A program made the position numbers and the translations under genes. Shown here piece after piece: positions 7,319 through 14,751 of a DNA stretch of 45,827 nucleotides. Each line of letters starts with the position of its first letter. Within the stretch, counting starts at the first letter, position 1. The DNA is from Niabella sp. (GTDB lineage: Bacteria; Bacteroidota; Bacteroidia; Chitinophagales; Chitinophagaceae). The DNA lies in NCBI GenBank assembly GCA_027493055.1, contig JAPUDO010000106.1:1-45827 (forward strand), written 5' to 3'. The notes under the pieces were generated by a model. It was not told where the DNA came from and made no database searches. It worked only from the letters and a program-made list of their open reading frames with translations.

Positions 7319-7858
7319 ATGAATACCGTTACTGCACCTGCACCGCAACAATCGTTTAACGAGGCCCAATGGCTGCGTATTTTATTTTTAATAGCTGATA
7401 CCGAGCAATGGTTACAGCAATTACACAAAGATGTTTTTTACCAGTTGCCGCTAAAACATCATAAAAAGTTGCTGCGCAAAAGCTGGTATTTAAGCGCTAC
7501 GGCGCTGGCGCATATTATAGAGCGTCATTATGCGCCCGTTGCCCGCCATCCCGGTGCGGGCAAATTCACTATCAGCATAGATAAAATGGTAGCCATTATA
7601 AAAGAGGCTTTTGCCGGCGAACCGCGTCCAGTGCCGCAAAGTGGCCATCTGCAAAGGATATGGGATACCGGTAGTGTAGTTGGATATGATGTAAATGGCA
7701 ATTCTACCAGCCTGGTTACGGTTATCGCCGATACGGCGGGGAATATTGTTACGGCGTTTCCGGGTAGTATTTCGGGAGATTCCCAGGCTACGCTTTGCTC
7801 TGGGTATAGGCTAAAAATTGAAAATCAATGTCGCCCTGAGCCTGACGAAGGGCATTAA
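7319..7858 (+). CDS. Putative BECR-fold ribonuclease (polymorphic-toxin-like)
   Basis: A 179-residue protein without signal peptide. The pattern AHIIERH (H65, H70), then GAGKF (79-83), an amphipathic helix with IDKMVAIIKEAF, a GYDVNG turn and the strand pair TVIADTAGNIVTAFPG (TAFP 145-148) matches the layout of BECR-fold RNase domains of bacterial polymorphic toxins, in which His/Arg/Thr residues form the active site. An N-terminal 60-residue helical region precedes it. A tRNA- or mRNA-cutting activity is inferred from the pattern only. The last residues (about 171-178, CRPEPDEG) are encoded by an interspersed repeat, so the original C-terminus may have been replaced. It lies downstream of the structured RNA and is divergent from an Xre gene, and is followed by an unknown 165-codon gene. 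Confidence 0.6.
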   Translation: MNTVTAPAPQQSFNEAQWLRILFLIADTEQWLQQLHKDVFYQLPLKHHKKLLRKSWYLSATALAHIIERHYAPVARHPGAGKFTISIDKMVAIIKEAFAGEPRPVPQSGHLQRIWDTGSVVGYDVNGNSTSLVTVIADTAGNIVTAFPGSISGDSQATLCSGYRLKIENQCRPEPDEGH

Positions 7859-7896
7859 TGACCCATCGCTCAAGGCTTCGTCAAGCTCAGCCTGAC
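7831..7896. repeat. Facing pair of interspersed repeats (CCTGAGCCTGACGAAGG type)
   Basis: The plus-strand copy (7831-7853, TCGCCCTGAGCCTGACGAAG...) and minus-strand copy (7874-7896, GGCTTCGTCAAGCTCAGCC...) face each other. Copies of the same element recur at 10513-10568. The first copy contains the 3' end and stop of the ribonuclease gene. Confidence 0.75.
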
Positions 7897-7976
7897 AACG
7901 CTTCTTGTCATTTCAATGGACATAATTTCTTTATTATTTGGGCCTCACCATGACATAATATAAAAATGCTATTATC

Positions 7977-8474
7977 ATGAACAAACGCCAACACCTGTAC
8001 CTGGGTTGCTTTTTAAACCGCATCGCCATGACGTACCATTGCCATCCTTTAAAAGCATCGCCGTTGCACGTATTAAAAGACTTTTTTGGTTACGCACCAC
8101 CGGCGTATCATATAAAAGCCTTTGATGAATTCTGCCTGGCGGCGCTGCATGATTCTTACTGCTGGCATAGGGGCAGTCCGGGTAACGCGCTGTACTACGG
8201 TGAGCAGTTGGAGTTGTTGATAGAAGCGGCCTACCTGCTGTATTGGAAGCCGCACCGGTATAAGATCTGTTTAGAAAAACAGGCGGCGTTTCTTCAGACC
8301 TTTTTCAATTATGCATCGCTCTGCGAATGGAAAAAGCGGCATCATGCTTTTACCTCGGCGGCCGTATCTAAAAGTTCGGTAGCTGACGAGCTGGCTGCTG
8401 CTGTTATATATGAGCATACTGCTTACTTTAAAAAACTGGTAACTGTTGCTGCCGCAATAGTATCAGCCTCCTGA
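7977..8474 (+). CDS. Uncharacterised protein, partner gene of the ribonuclease
   Basis: A 165-residue protein that I do not recognise. It is soluble, largely helical and rich in His, Tyr and Trp (for example HDSYCWHRG near residue 60, LYWKPHRYK near 85), and ends in an Ala-rich helix (SSVADELAAAVIYEHTAY). A near-identical copy of the C-terminal 33 residues survives as a fragment at 6126-6242, showing that the gene belongs to a duplicated module with the Xre genes. It starts 118 nt after the ribonuclease stop, with an interspersed-repeat pair between. It could be an immunity/antitoxin protein or a second effector; no motif decides this. Confidence 0.7.
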   Translation: MNKRQHLYLGCFLNRIAMTYHCHPLKASPLHVLKDFFGYAPPAYHIKAFDEFCLAALHDSYCWHRGSPGNALYYGEQLELLIEAAYLLYWKPHRYKICLEKQAAFLQTFFNYASLCEWKKRHHAFTSAAVSKSSVADELAAAVIYEHTAYFKKLVTVAAAIVSAS

Positions 8475-8570
8475 ATGAGCACTTAAACAGTGGAAGGGCA
8501 GGGCGGTGCATTAATTTAAACAGATTGCCTTTATCCGTCTTAGAGGGCTGTTCCCTTTTCTTTCTTATTA

Positions 8571-8678
8571 ATATAATCACCGTTAGGCGATTGAATTGGT
8601 GCTTTATCTTACCGCGTCGCGGTAACCCGTTTATAAAAGATATTAGTTTCCCCGGTTAAAAGCGCTGCATAGCTGCGC
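8571..8678. repeat. String of short-loop hairpins
   Basis: Three hairpins follow each other: AATC-A-CC-GTTA-GG-C-GATT (8575-8592), TTACCGC-GTC-GCGGTAA (8609-8625) and GCGCTGC-ATA-GCTGCGC with one T-T mismatch (8662-8678). Stems differ but loops are 3-4 nt. This is the main content of the 361-nt gap 8475-8835, besides the promoter box at 8767. Confidence 0.6.
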
Positions 8679-8766
8679 AACGTTTGTTTGAGTATTTAAA
8701 AAATGGATTTGTGCGTTTGCTTTGATGGACCGGCCCTTTTTTAGCAAAAAATGTTTGTTGAAACAG

Positions 8767-8774
8767 TAGGTTTG
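8767..8774 (+). promoter_or_regulatory. Promoter -7 box (TAGGTTTG)
   Basis: A perfect TAnnTTTG match 61 nt before the ATG at 8836. Several TTTG motifs lie upstream but none at ideal spacing. Confidence 0.5.
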
Positions 8775-8835
8775 GCATAAATTTATTACCCATAACATTG
8801 TTAAGCCATTAAAATTCAATAAAAAACTCTCAGCC

Positions 8836-9231
8836 ATGAAATTATCTGAATTAAAGCCCGGAGACTGGGTATTATTAAACGATGAAGGCGTAGAAAGGGA
8901 AGGCACTGTAATAAGTGTAAGCCAGGAGGACCATAAAGTGTTGGTAAATAATGGTATACAGGAATTTTGGTATGAGTTGGAATACATTAAGCCCTTACCT
9001 CTTTCTGAAAAACAGCTTTTTGACCTCGGATTTGAAAAGCTGGAGTCCGATAACGGGGCAAAATATGGCAAGGGTGCTTTCCGTGTACATACGCCCTCCG
9101 AAACCGATTTTTCGCAGATAGAAACCTGGTATAGAGAAGATAAAAGGTATTTTAACCATCCTATTACGGTAAGTCATCTCCAGAATATTCATTTAGATAT
9201 GACCAAAGTGCCGCTGGAAAGCCCCCATTAA
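8836..9231 (+). CDS. Uncharacterised protein with KOW/SH3-like N-terminus
   Basis: A 131-residue soluble protein starting MKLSELKPGDWVLLNDEGVEREGTV. The first 55 residues alternate strands and turns (KPGDWVLLND, GTVISVSQEDHKVLVNN, EFWYELEYIKPLPLSE) in a way that suggests a small beta-barrel similar to KOW or tudor domains, and the rest looks mixed alpha/beta. I do not recognise a named family; homologous proteins of this look are common in Chitinophagaceae (memory, unverified). It has its own promoter box and a terminator-like hairpin at 9478, and is flanked by hairpin repeats, so it appears to be a single-gene unit. Confidence 0.75.
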   Translation: MKLSELKPGDWVLLNDEGVEREGTVISVSQEDHKVLVNNGIQEFWYELEYIKPLPLSEKQLFDLGFEKLESDNGAKYGKGAFRVHTPSETDFSQIETWYREDKRYFNHPITVSHLQNIHLDMTKVPLESPH

Positions 9232-9323
9232 GATTTTTAAAGAATTTAAGTTCAATAACCCCGGGAGGCAATGTAATTAAGTTAACATCGCTTTTCGGGA
9301 CTTGTAGTCCGAAGCTCCATGTT

Positions 9324-9395
9324 GTAGCCCTTTGGCTGCTTTTTAAATGTAGCCGGAGGCTACAACATAGTCCTGCGAAACAAAATGTTTCGCAG
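9324..9395. repeat. String of short-loop hairpins within a larger palindrome
   Basis: ATGTTGTAGCC (9319) and GGCTACAACAT (9358) form an outer palindrome. Inside or beside it are GTAGCC-CTTT-GGCTGC (9324-9339), TGTAGCC-GGA-GGCTACA (9348-9364) and CTGCGAAACA-AAA-TGTTTCGCAG (9373-9395). No gene is supported in the 370-nt gap 9232-9601; a short open frame at 9385-9567 is built from these repeats. Confidence 0.65.
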
Positions 9396-9477
9396 AGCAT
9401 CGCTTGCACCTAGAGAAATATTGATCAGCCTTTATAGCGGAAAATCAGGTACATTGCACATGGTATTTCCTGTATTC

Positions 9478-9504
9478 TCCCCTTTCGGGGATTTTGATTT
9501 TTTG
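9478..9504 (+). terminator. Terminator-like hairpin downstream of the 8836 gene
   Basis: TCCCC-TTTC-GGGGA is followed by a T-rich tract (TTTTGATTTTTTG). Confidence 0.5.
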
Positions 9505-9529
9505 CCTTTAGAGCCTATGTTGGGGGCTA

Positions 9530-9562
9530 CCTTTCCGAAAATTTCGGGAAAGGGGTTTTTTT
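9530..9562 (+). terminator. Strong terminator just before the infA promoter
   Basis: CCTTTCC-GAAA and TTTC-G-GGAAAGG pair with one bulge and are followed by seven T residues. It ends 17 nt before the -7 box of the ribosomal operon and so insulates it. Confidence 0.75.
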
Positions 9563-9578
9563 ATTAACATAATCTCCC

Positions 9579-9586
9579 TATCTTTG
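9579..9586 (+). promoter_or_regulatory. Promoter -7 box of the alpha operon (TATCTTTG)
   Basis: A perfect TAnnTTTG lies 15 nt before the infA ATG. This implies that the infA-rplQ operon starts here, with a very short leader. Confidence 0.75.
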
Positions 9587-9601
9587 CACCCCTAAATTTT
9601 T

Positions 9602-9823
9602 ATGGCAAAACAACCCTTAATAAAACAAGACGGTGTCATACTGGAAGCCTTATCCAACGCTATGTTCAGGGTAAAGCTTGATAATGGCCATGAGATTTTA
9701 GCTACCATCTCAGGAAAAATGAGGATGCATTATATCCGTATTTTACCGGGGGATAAAGTGGGATTGGAGATGTCTCCTTACGATTTAACACGTGGGCGCA
9801 TCAATTTCAGGTATAAGAATTAA
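9602..9823 (+). CDS. infA: Translation initiation factor IF-1
   Basis: A 73-residue S1/OB-fold protein that binds the ribosomal A site during initiation. The signature is full length: [46 protein letters not shown], then [11 protein letters not shown]. It is the first gene of the alpha operon. In many Bacteroidota infA follows secY and map of the spc operon; here its upstream neighbours are accessory genes and it has its own promoter. Confidence 0.97.
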   Translation: MAKQPLIKQDGVILEALSNAMFRVKLDNGHEILATISGKMRMHYIRILPGDKVGLEMSPYDLTRGRINFRYKN

Positions 9824-9824
9824 A

Positions 9825-9913
9825 GTTCAATGGTTTGAGGTTCAACGTTTAATGTTGTTGATCCAAAGAACTTAAACCCGGAACGTTAAACATAAAACAT
9901 TAAACTTTTAAAC
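9825..9913. repeat. Two-armed heptad-periodic spacer between infA and rpmJ
   Basis: More than twelve 7-nt units in one register fill the 98-nt spacer. First-arm units look like GTTCAAT and CGTTTAA; second-arm units (GAACGTT, AAACATA, AAACATT) are their reverse complements, so the spacer can fold back. Confidence 0.8.
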
Positions 9914-9921
9914 AAAAAAAG

Positions 9922-10038
9922 ATGAGAGTAAGGGCATCCATTAAAAAACGCAGCGCGGACTGTAAAATTGTACGCCGTAAAGGGAAGCTGTATATCATTA
10001 ACAAAAAGAATCCCCGCTTTAAGCAAAGACAGGGATAA
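9922..10038 (+). CDS. rpmJ: 50S ribosomal protein L36
   Basis: A 38-residue protein [21 protein letters not shown]... ending NPRFKQRQG, the standard L36 sequence with part of the zinc-ribbon residues (Cys14 present, the later positions replaced as in zinc-free L36). It sits in the large subunit. Its place between infA and rpsM is the conserved order. Confidence 0.96.
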   Translation: MRVRASIKKRSADCKIVRRKGKLYIINKKNPRFKQRQG

Positions 10039-10132
10039 GACATTTGAGATTTGAGATTTCTGATTTATGATTGCAAAATAAGTTGGTTATACTCAAATCA
10101 GAAATTTCAAATAATAAATCTAAAATAGAATT
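10039..10132. repeat. Two-armed heptad-periodic spacer between rpmJ and rpsM
   Basis: The array begins on the base after the rpmJ stop and ends on the base before the rpsM ATG. First arm units are GAGATTT, GAGATTT, CTGATTT; second arm units ACTCAAA, TCAGAAA, TTTCAAA, TAATAAA are complementary. The second-arm family recurs at 28716. Confidence 0.85.
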
Positions 10133-10513
10133 ATGGCACGTATTGCCGGTGTAGACTTACCAAAAAGCAAAAGAGGAGAAATAGGTTTAACCTATATCTA
10201 CGGTATTGGCCCTTCTACGGCTAAATATATTCTTGATAAGAATAATATTGACCGTAACAAGAAAGTAAATGAATGGAACGATGATGACCTGAACGCAATC
10301 CGTTCTACCATTACTGAAGAGTTGAAAGTAGAAGGACAATTGCGCAGTGAAACCCAGATGAACATCAAACGTTTACTGGACATTGCCTGCTACCGTGGTC
10401 TTCGTCACAGGAAAGGTTTACCTGTTCGTGGTCAGCGTACTAAAACAAACAGTCGCACCCGTAAAGGAAAACGTAAAACTGTTGCCGGTAAGAAGAAAGC
10501 CGCTAAGAAATAG
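10133..10513 (+). CDS. rpsM: 30S ribosomal protein S13
   Basis: A 126-residue protein starting [26 protein letters not shown] with the helix-two-turn-helix region and the C-terminal basic tail ([23 protein letters not shown]). S13 lies in the 30S head and contacts the P-site tRNA. Position and length are standard. The stop codon overlaps the first base of an interspersed repeat. Confidence 0.98.
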   Translation: MARIAGVDLPKSKRGEIGLTYIYGIGPSTAKYILDKNNIDRNKKVNEWNDDDLNAIRSTITEELKVEGQLRSETQMNIKRLLDIACYRGLRHRKGLPVRGQRTKTNSRTRKGKRKTVAGKKKAAKK

Positions 10514-10568
10514 GCTTCGTCAGGCTCAGCCTGACATTTTTATGTCATGTTGAGCTTGTTGAAACATG
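10513..10568. repeat. Facing pair of interspersed repeats between rpsM and rpsK
   Basis: GGCTTCGTCAGGCTCAGCC... (10513-10535) and GTCATGTTGAGCTTGTTGAA... (10544-10568) are opposite-strand copies of the element also found at 7831-7896. The pair can fold into one hairpin. It sits in a 166-nt spacer inside the ribosomal operon. Confidence 0.75.
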
Positions 10569-10679
10569 CACCAAGTTATAACCAGATCAATTACGGAAGC
10601 CCGGTGCAGGAATAGGGTTGGTTTGGGTTCTGCTTACGGCAGAATTATTTATTTCATTTAAAGATTACCTCAGTTTCAC

Positions 10680-11081
10680 ATGGCAAAAGCACAATTAAGC
10701 GCAAAAGCCGCCGCTAAAAAAAGGATCGTAAAAGTAGATGCTTATGGCGATGCGCACATTTCTGCAACATTCAACAACATTATCATCAGCCTTACCAACA
10801 AAACAGGCCAGGTTATTTCCTGGAGCAGTGCTGGTAAAATGGGCTTCCGTGGTTCTAAAAAGAACACGCCTTACGCCGCCCAGATGGCTGCAGCTGATGC
10901 AGCTAAAGTAGCTACAGATGCAGGTTTGAAAAGAGTGGATGTTTTCGTAAAAGGACCTGGTTCTGGTAGAGAAGGCGCTATCCGTTCTCTTTCTCAGTCC
11001 GGTATTGAAATAGTAACTATCAAAGATGTTACGCCGCTTCCGCACAACGGATGCCGTCCTCCCAAGAAAAGAAGAGTTTAA
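10680..11081 (+). CDS. rpsK: 30S ribosomal protein S11
   Basis: A 133-residue S11 with a lysine/alanine-rich N-terminal extension followed by the conserved core ([34 protein letters not shown] and [17 protein letters not shown]) and C-terminal [10 protein letters not shown]. It forms part of the 30S platform near the E site. The order rpsM-rpsK-rpsD-rpoA is conserved. Confidence 0.98.
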   Translation: MAKAQLSAKAAAKKRIVKVDAYGDAHISATFNNIIISLTNKTGQVISWSSAGKMGFRGSKKNTPYAAQMAAADAAKVATDAGLKRVDVFVKGPGSGREGAIRSLSQSGIEIVTIKDVTPLPHNGCRPPKKRRV

Positions 11082-11084
11082 TAT

Positions 11085-11165
11085 ATAGTCCGGAAGTCGG
11101 AAAGACAGGAAGTCAGTAAGTAAGTGCTTCGGTCTTTCGGACTTTTCTGACTTTCGGTCTTTCAC
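11085..11165. repeat. Two-armed octad-periodic spacer between rpsK and rpsD
   Basis: Here the period is 8, not 7: AGTC/AGAC recurs at 11087, 11095, 11103 and 11111 (CGGAAGTC, GGAAAGAC, AGGAAGTC). The second arm repeats GGTC/GGAC every 8-9 nt (11131-11159). The arms are complementary. No gene is seen in the rest of the 200-nt spacer. Confidence 0.75.
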
Positions 11166-11281
11166 ATATTTTTTGAGCCAGTTTGGTTTCATTTTAAAAA
11201 AGGGTACACAATTAATTTTTTCCAAAGCTTTTTAACGATTGATGTACCGGTTTCTAAAAAAGCTTAAATGAAAGTATAATT

Positions 11282-11887
11282 ATGGCACGTTACAATGGTC
11301 CTAAGACCAAGATCTCCCGTATTTTCGGAGAGCCTATTTTAGGTAATGGTAAATGGTTGGGTAAAAACAGTAACCCTCCCGGTCAGCATGGTGAAAAGCG
11401 CAAGCGTAAAACCCTTGGCGAGTATGCCCTGCAATTGCGTGAAAAACAAAAAGCCAAATACACTTACGGTGTTTTGGAAAAACAATTCCGCAAAACTTAC
11501 GAAGAAGCTAACCGTCGTAAAGGGGTAACCGGTGATAACCTTATCAAATTACTTGAATCCCGTTTAGACAACACAGTATTCCGTATGGGTATTGCGCCCA
11601 GCCGTCCTGCAGCACGCCAGCTGGTGAGCCACAAGCACATCGAAGTAAATGGCGAAGTAGTGAACATCCCCAGCTATTTATTGAAAGCCGGTGATATCAT
11701 CACTATTAAGGAAAGCAGCAGGGCCCGTACTTCTATCACAAGTGTGGTAAGCGCTAAAAACCCTAAGTATACCTGGTTGGACTTTAACGAAACTACGCTC
11801 ACTGGTACTTTCATTACTTATCCTGAAAGGGAAAGCGTTCCTGAAAACATTAAGGAACAGCTGATTGTTGAGTTGTATAACAAGTAA
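11282..11887 (+). CDS. rpsD: 30S ribosomal protein S4
   Basis: A 201-residue S4 starting MARYNGPKTKISRIFGEPILG, with the S4 RNA-binding domain (LESRLDNTVFRMGIAPSRPAARQLVSHKHIEVNG) around residues 90-130. S4 nucleates 30S assembly and in many bacteria represses the alpha operon at translation; whether it does so here cannot be read from the sequence. Length is typical for Bacteroidota. Confidence 0.98.
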   Translation: MARYNGPKTKISRIFGEPILGNGKWLGKNSNPPGQHGEKRKRKTLGEYALQLREKQKAKYTYGVLEKQFRKTYEEANRRKGVTGDNLIKLLESRLDNTVFRMGIAPSRPAARQLVSHKHIEVNGEVVNIPSYLLKAGDIITIKESSRARTSITSVVSAKNPKYTWLDFNETTLTGTFITYPERESVPENIKEQLIVELYNK

Positions 11888-11891
11888 TTTT

Positions 11892-11969
11892 TAGTGAGTG
11901 GTGAATAGTGAGTAGAGAATAGGGTCAAATCGAAGCCCCGCCTACTTGCCACTAACTACTCCCTACTTA
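11892..11969. repeat. Two-armed heptad-periodic spacer between rpsD and rpoA
   Basis: First arm: TAGTGAG, TGGTGAA, TAGTGAG, TAGAGAA (11892-11919). Second arm: CTACTTG, CCACTAA, CTACTCC, CTACTTA (11942-11969). The arms are complementary. The second-arm family recurs at 23311. Confidence 0.85.
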
Positions 11970-11986
11970 CCTTAAAAAAATAAAAT

Positions 11987-12988
11987 ATGGCAATTTTAAA
12001 TTTTCAGCAGCCGGATAAGATCATCTTACAAAAAGCATCTGATTTTGAAGCCCAGTTTGAATTTGCACCATTGGAGCCAGGTTATGGCGTAACCATTGGT
12101 AATGCGCTTCGCAGGGTTTTGTTAAGCTCTTTGGAAGGCTATGCTATTTCGGCTATTAAAATAGATGGTGTTGACCACGAGTTCGCTACCATTAAAGGTA
12201 TCAGCGAAGACCTGGTGGAGATCATCCTGAACTTAAAGCAGGTTCGCTTTAAGAAAATTGTTGACCATGAAGTGGCTAATGAAAAAATTTCATTGTCAAT
12301 AAAAAATCAAACTGAGTTTACTGCAGGCATGATCGCTGATGGTACACAATCCTTCCAGATCATGAATCCTGAACTGCATATCTGCACACTGGATGCCTCG
12401 GCTAAGCTGGACATCGAATTAACTATTGGTAAAGGCCGTGGTTATGTACCTGCAGAGGAGAATGCAGTGAAAGATGCTCCGGTTGGTTTAATACCTATCG
12501 ATTCTATCTTTACTCCTATTAAGAATGTAAAGTACACTATTGAAAATACCCGTGTGGAGCAACGTACAGACTATGAAAAATTAGTGATGGAAGTTGTTAC
12601 AGATGGTACTATTCATCCTGAAGATGCGGTTAAACAAGCCAGCCGTATCCTTATCCAGCACCTGATGATCATCACAGATGAGAACATCACTTTCGACAAT
12701 AAAGAAGAGAAGAAAGAAGACCTGGTGGATGAGAATACACTGCAATTACGCAAAGTATTGAAAACTCCGTTAGAAGACCTGGATCTGTCTGTACGTGCGT
12801 TCAACTGTTTGAAAGCTGCAAAGATTAACTCTTTAAGCGAGCTGGTACAGTACGAGCAGGAAGATCTGATGAAGTTCAGAAACTTTGGCCAGAAATCTCT
12901 TTCTGAGATCGAGCAGGTACTGAACGAAAGAGGTCTTGGTTTTGGAATGGACCTTCAAAAATTAGGTATTGATAAAGATGATTATTAA
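11987..12988 (+). CDS. rpoA: DNA-directed RNA polymerase subunit alpha
   Basis: A 333-residue alpha subunit. The N-terminal dimerisation domain includes EPGYGVTIGNALRRVLLSSLEG; the C-terminal DNA- and activator-binding domain (about 255-320) includes LDLSVRAFNCLKAAKINSLSEL and NFGQKSLSEIEQVL. The linker is acidic (KEEKKEDLVDEN). It nucleates assembly of the polymerase core. Normal length and place in the alpha operon. Confidence 0.98.
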   Translation: MAILNFQQPDKIILQKASDFEAQFEFAPLEPGYGVTIGNALRRVLLSSLEGYAISAIKIDGVDHEFATIKGISEDLVEIILNLKQVRFKKIVDHEVANEKISLSIKNQTEFTAGMIADGTQSFQIMNPELHICTLDASAKLDIELTIGKGRGYVPAEENAVKDAPVGLIPIDSIFTPIKNVKYTIENTRVEQRTDYEKLVMEVVTDGTIHPEDAVKQASRILIQHLMIITDENITFDNKEEKKEDLVDENTLQLRKVLKTPLEDLDLSVRAFNCLKAAKINSLSELVQYEQEDLMKFRNFGQKSLSEIEQVLNERGLGFGMDLQKLGIDKDDY

Positions 12989-13016
12989 TTAATAATTAGT
13001 AATTACCAATTAATAG
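12989..13016. repeat. Heptad-periodic spacer after rpoA (TTANTAA units)
   Basis: Four perfect 7-nt units (TTAATAA, TTAGTAA, TTACCAA, TTAATAG) begin on the base after the stop codon. A weaker heptad-like stretch continues at 13088-13122 (GCACATT, ATCACAT, CATCAAA) before rplQ. Confidence 0.7.
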
Positions 13017-13125
13017 AAAAAGTAGGCTGCAATTCCCTGACTACGGTGCAGCTGAATATTTTTAACAAAGATGTGAATGGGCATTACCAAATCAGCACAT
13101 TATCACATCATCAAATTAACAAGTC

Positions 13126-13734
13126 ATGCGTCACGGAGACAAAATTAAAAATTTAAGCCGCACTAAAGCGCACAGAGAAGCTTTACTGTCTAATCTTTCC
13201 TGCCAGTTAATTCAGCACAAACGTATTGTAACCACTTTAGCTAAGGCCAAAGCGTTACGGGTTTATGTTGAACCTTTGATCACAAAGAGCAAAGAAAACA
13301 CTACACACCAACGCCGTATTGTTTTCAGTCACTTACAGGATAAGGAAGCGATCAAAGAATTATTTGATAACATAGCAGGTAAAGTAGGTGGCCGTCCCGG
13401 TGGTTATACCCGTATCATTAAATTAGGTATTCGCCCAGGTGATGCTGCTGAAAAAGCCATGATCGAGCTGGTTGACTACAACGAGATCTATGGTAAAGGT
13501 GCTGGTGAAGAAAAAGCTGGTGCAAAACGTACACGCCGTCGTGGTGGCAGTGGTGGCACCAAGAAAAAAGCTGAAGCTACTGAGGAGGCAACCCCTGTTT
13601 CTGCAGCAGAAGAAAAAGCAATAGAAACAGAGCTTGCAGTAGAAGAAGAAGCTGCGGTTGAAGCAACTGAAGCTAAAGCTGATGACACTGCTGTTACAGA
13701 GGATGAATCAAAAGAAGGTAAAGAAGAAGCTTAA
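13126..13734 (+). CDS. rplQ: 50S ribosomal protein L17 with acidic C-terminal extension
   Basis: The L17 core (about residues 1-120: [24 protein letters not shown], then [33 protein letters not shown]) is followed by a basic patch ([15 protein letters not shown]) and about 60 residues of low-complexity Glu/Ala/Thr sequence. Tails of this sort are common in Bacteroidota L17 (general knowledge) and probably disordered. It is the last gene of the alpha operon, closed by a strong terminator. Confidence 0.97.
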   Translation: MRHGDKIKNLSRTKAHREALLSNLSCQLIQHKRIVTTLAKAKALRVYVEPLITKSKENTTHQRRIVFSHLQDKEAIKELFDNIAGKVGGRPGGYTRIIKLGIRPGDAAEKAMIELVDYNEIYGKGAGEEKAGAKRTRRRGGSGGTKKKAEATEEATPVSAAEEKAIETELAVEEEAAVEATEAKADDTAVTEDESKEGKEEA

Positions 13735-13755
13735 TTTCTACTTTACAAAAATACT

Positions 13756-13788
13756 AATGCCCCGCCGGTTCAAACCAGGCGGGGCATT
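13756..13788 (+). terminator. Terminator of the alpha operon
   Basis: AATGCCCCGCC and GGCGGGGCATT form a perfect 11-bp stem 21 nt after the rplQ stop, followed by a T/A-rich tract. Confidence 0.85.
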
Positions 13789-13809
13789 TATATATAAATT
13801 TTATACCTA

Positions 13810-14742
13810 CTATTTTTTCTTTTTTAATGAAGCGCGAATTTTCTTTACATAACTCACAGTTACTTCAGCTATGTCTGCAATCTGGGCATCTGTAAGCGCT
13901 AATTTTAAAACAAGACGTCGCACTTCATCTGCTTTAGCTTTTTCCATACCTTTTTCTATTCCCTTTTCTATTCCTCTTTCCATACCTTTCTCCTCTGCAG
14001 TTTTTAGTACAGAATATGTTGTCCATTTATCTAAAAGGTCTTTTTCGTATAACATATATTCCTCCCTTTTTAAGTTAGCTACTTCTGCTATCTGAAATAG
14101 TTTCTGAAATATCTCCTTATTCAAAATTACAGGAATTTTTTCCAATTTGGCCATATTGCGCAGCACGTACATCCAGCGTTCCAGGTCCGTGTTTACTTCT
14201 TTTTCGCACAGGTTAAAGTTGGGCAGCTCTAAAAACAGGAAACCTAATTTATCATAAAAAGTTTGTCCTGATTCTTCTTCTGCAAGCCGTACGCGGTGTA
14301 AATACTTGCCGGGAGCAGTATTGTCAAAATTAAAATCCATTAATCCTATAAAATAGACTTCTTTTAATTTAAAGTTCCAGTTGCTTTTACCTTTTGGGCC
14401 CTGCTCATACAATTTGCCAGACGTATAATAAATTGCCCGGTCAGTAAAATACTTTTGATCGGCTCGCTGCATTTCAATGATGAAAGTTTCACCATCAGCA
14501 CCGGTGCAGATAAGGTCGAAAATGGTTTTTCGGTGATATTGTGCCCGCCCGTTGTTTTCGCCGGGACTATATACCAGGTCGCGTATTACTTTTCTGCCTT
14601 TAAACAATTCATTGAGAAATGCAATCAGCAGGTCTTTATTGGGTTCGGACCCAAAAATTCTTTTAAAGCCGAAATCGGTTAGCGGATCAATAAAACGCCC
14701 GATTGGCGGAGGGGTGTTTTTCGGTGTTTTTGCCATAAGCAA
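13810..14742 (-). CDS. Rpn family recombination-promoting nuclease / putative transposase
   Basis: A 310-residue PD-(D/E)XK-type protein. The N-terminal FIDPLTDFGFKRIFG (about 18-31) and the nuclease motif FDLICTGADGETFIIEMQRA with D76, E90 and Q92 are diagnostic. The C-terminal third has the family's repetitive GMERGIEKGIEKGMEKA stretch and a small helix-turn-helix-like end (TDAQIADIAEVTVSYVKKI). Rpn proteins cut DNA and promote RecA-independent recombination, and some have phage-defence roles (family knowledge). ATG codons at 14742 and 14736 are both possible. No terminal inverted repeats or target duplications were found, but a 35-nt palindrome lies just upstream. Confidence 0.88.
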   Translation of the reverse strand: MLMAKTPKNTPPPIGRFIDPLTDFGFKRIFGSEPNKDLLIAFLNELFKGRKVIRDLVYSPGENNGRAQYHRKTIFDLICTGADGETFIIEMQRADQKYFTDRAIYYTSGKLYEQGPKGKSNWNFKLKEVYFIGLMDFNFDNTAPGKYLHRVRLAEEESGQTFYDKLGFLFLELPNFNLCEKEVNTDLERWMYVLRNMAKLEKIPVILNKEIFQKLFQIAEVANLKREEYMLYEKDLLDKWTTYSVLKTAEEKGMERGIEKGIEKGMEKAKADEVRRLVLKLALTDAQIADIAEVTVSYVKKIRASLKKKK

Positions 14743-14751
14743 AGGTAACAG

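Noticed and set aside
9385-9567. 60-codon open frame upstream of infA
   Set aside because: It is composed of a hairpin repeat and two terminators and shows no protein-like pattern.
13810-14742. Complete insertion sequence carrying the Rpn gene
   Set aside because: No terminal inverted repeats or target duplications flank the gene; the nearby palindrome is internal to the promoter region only.
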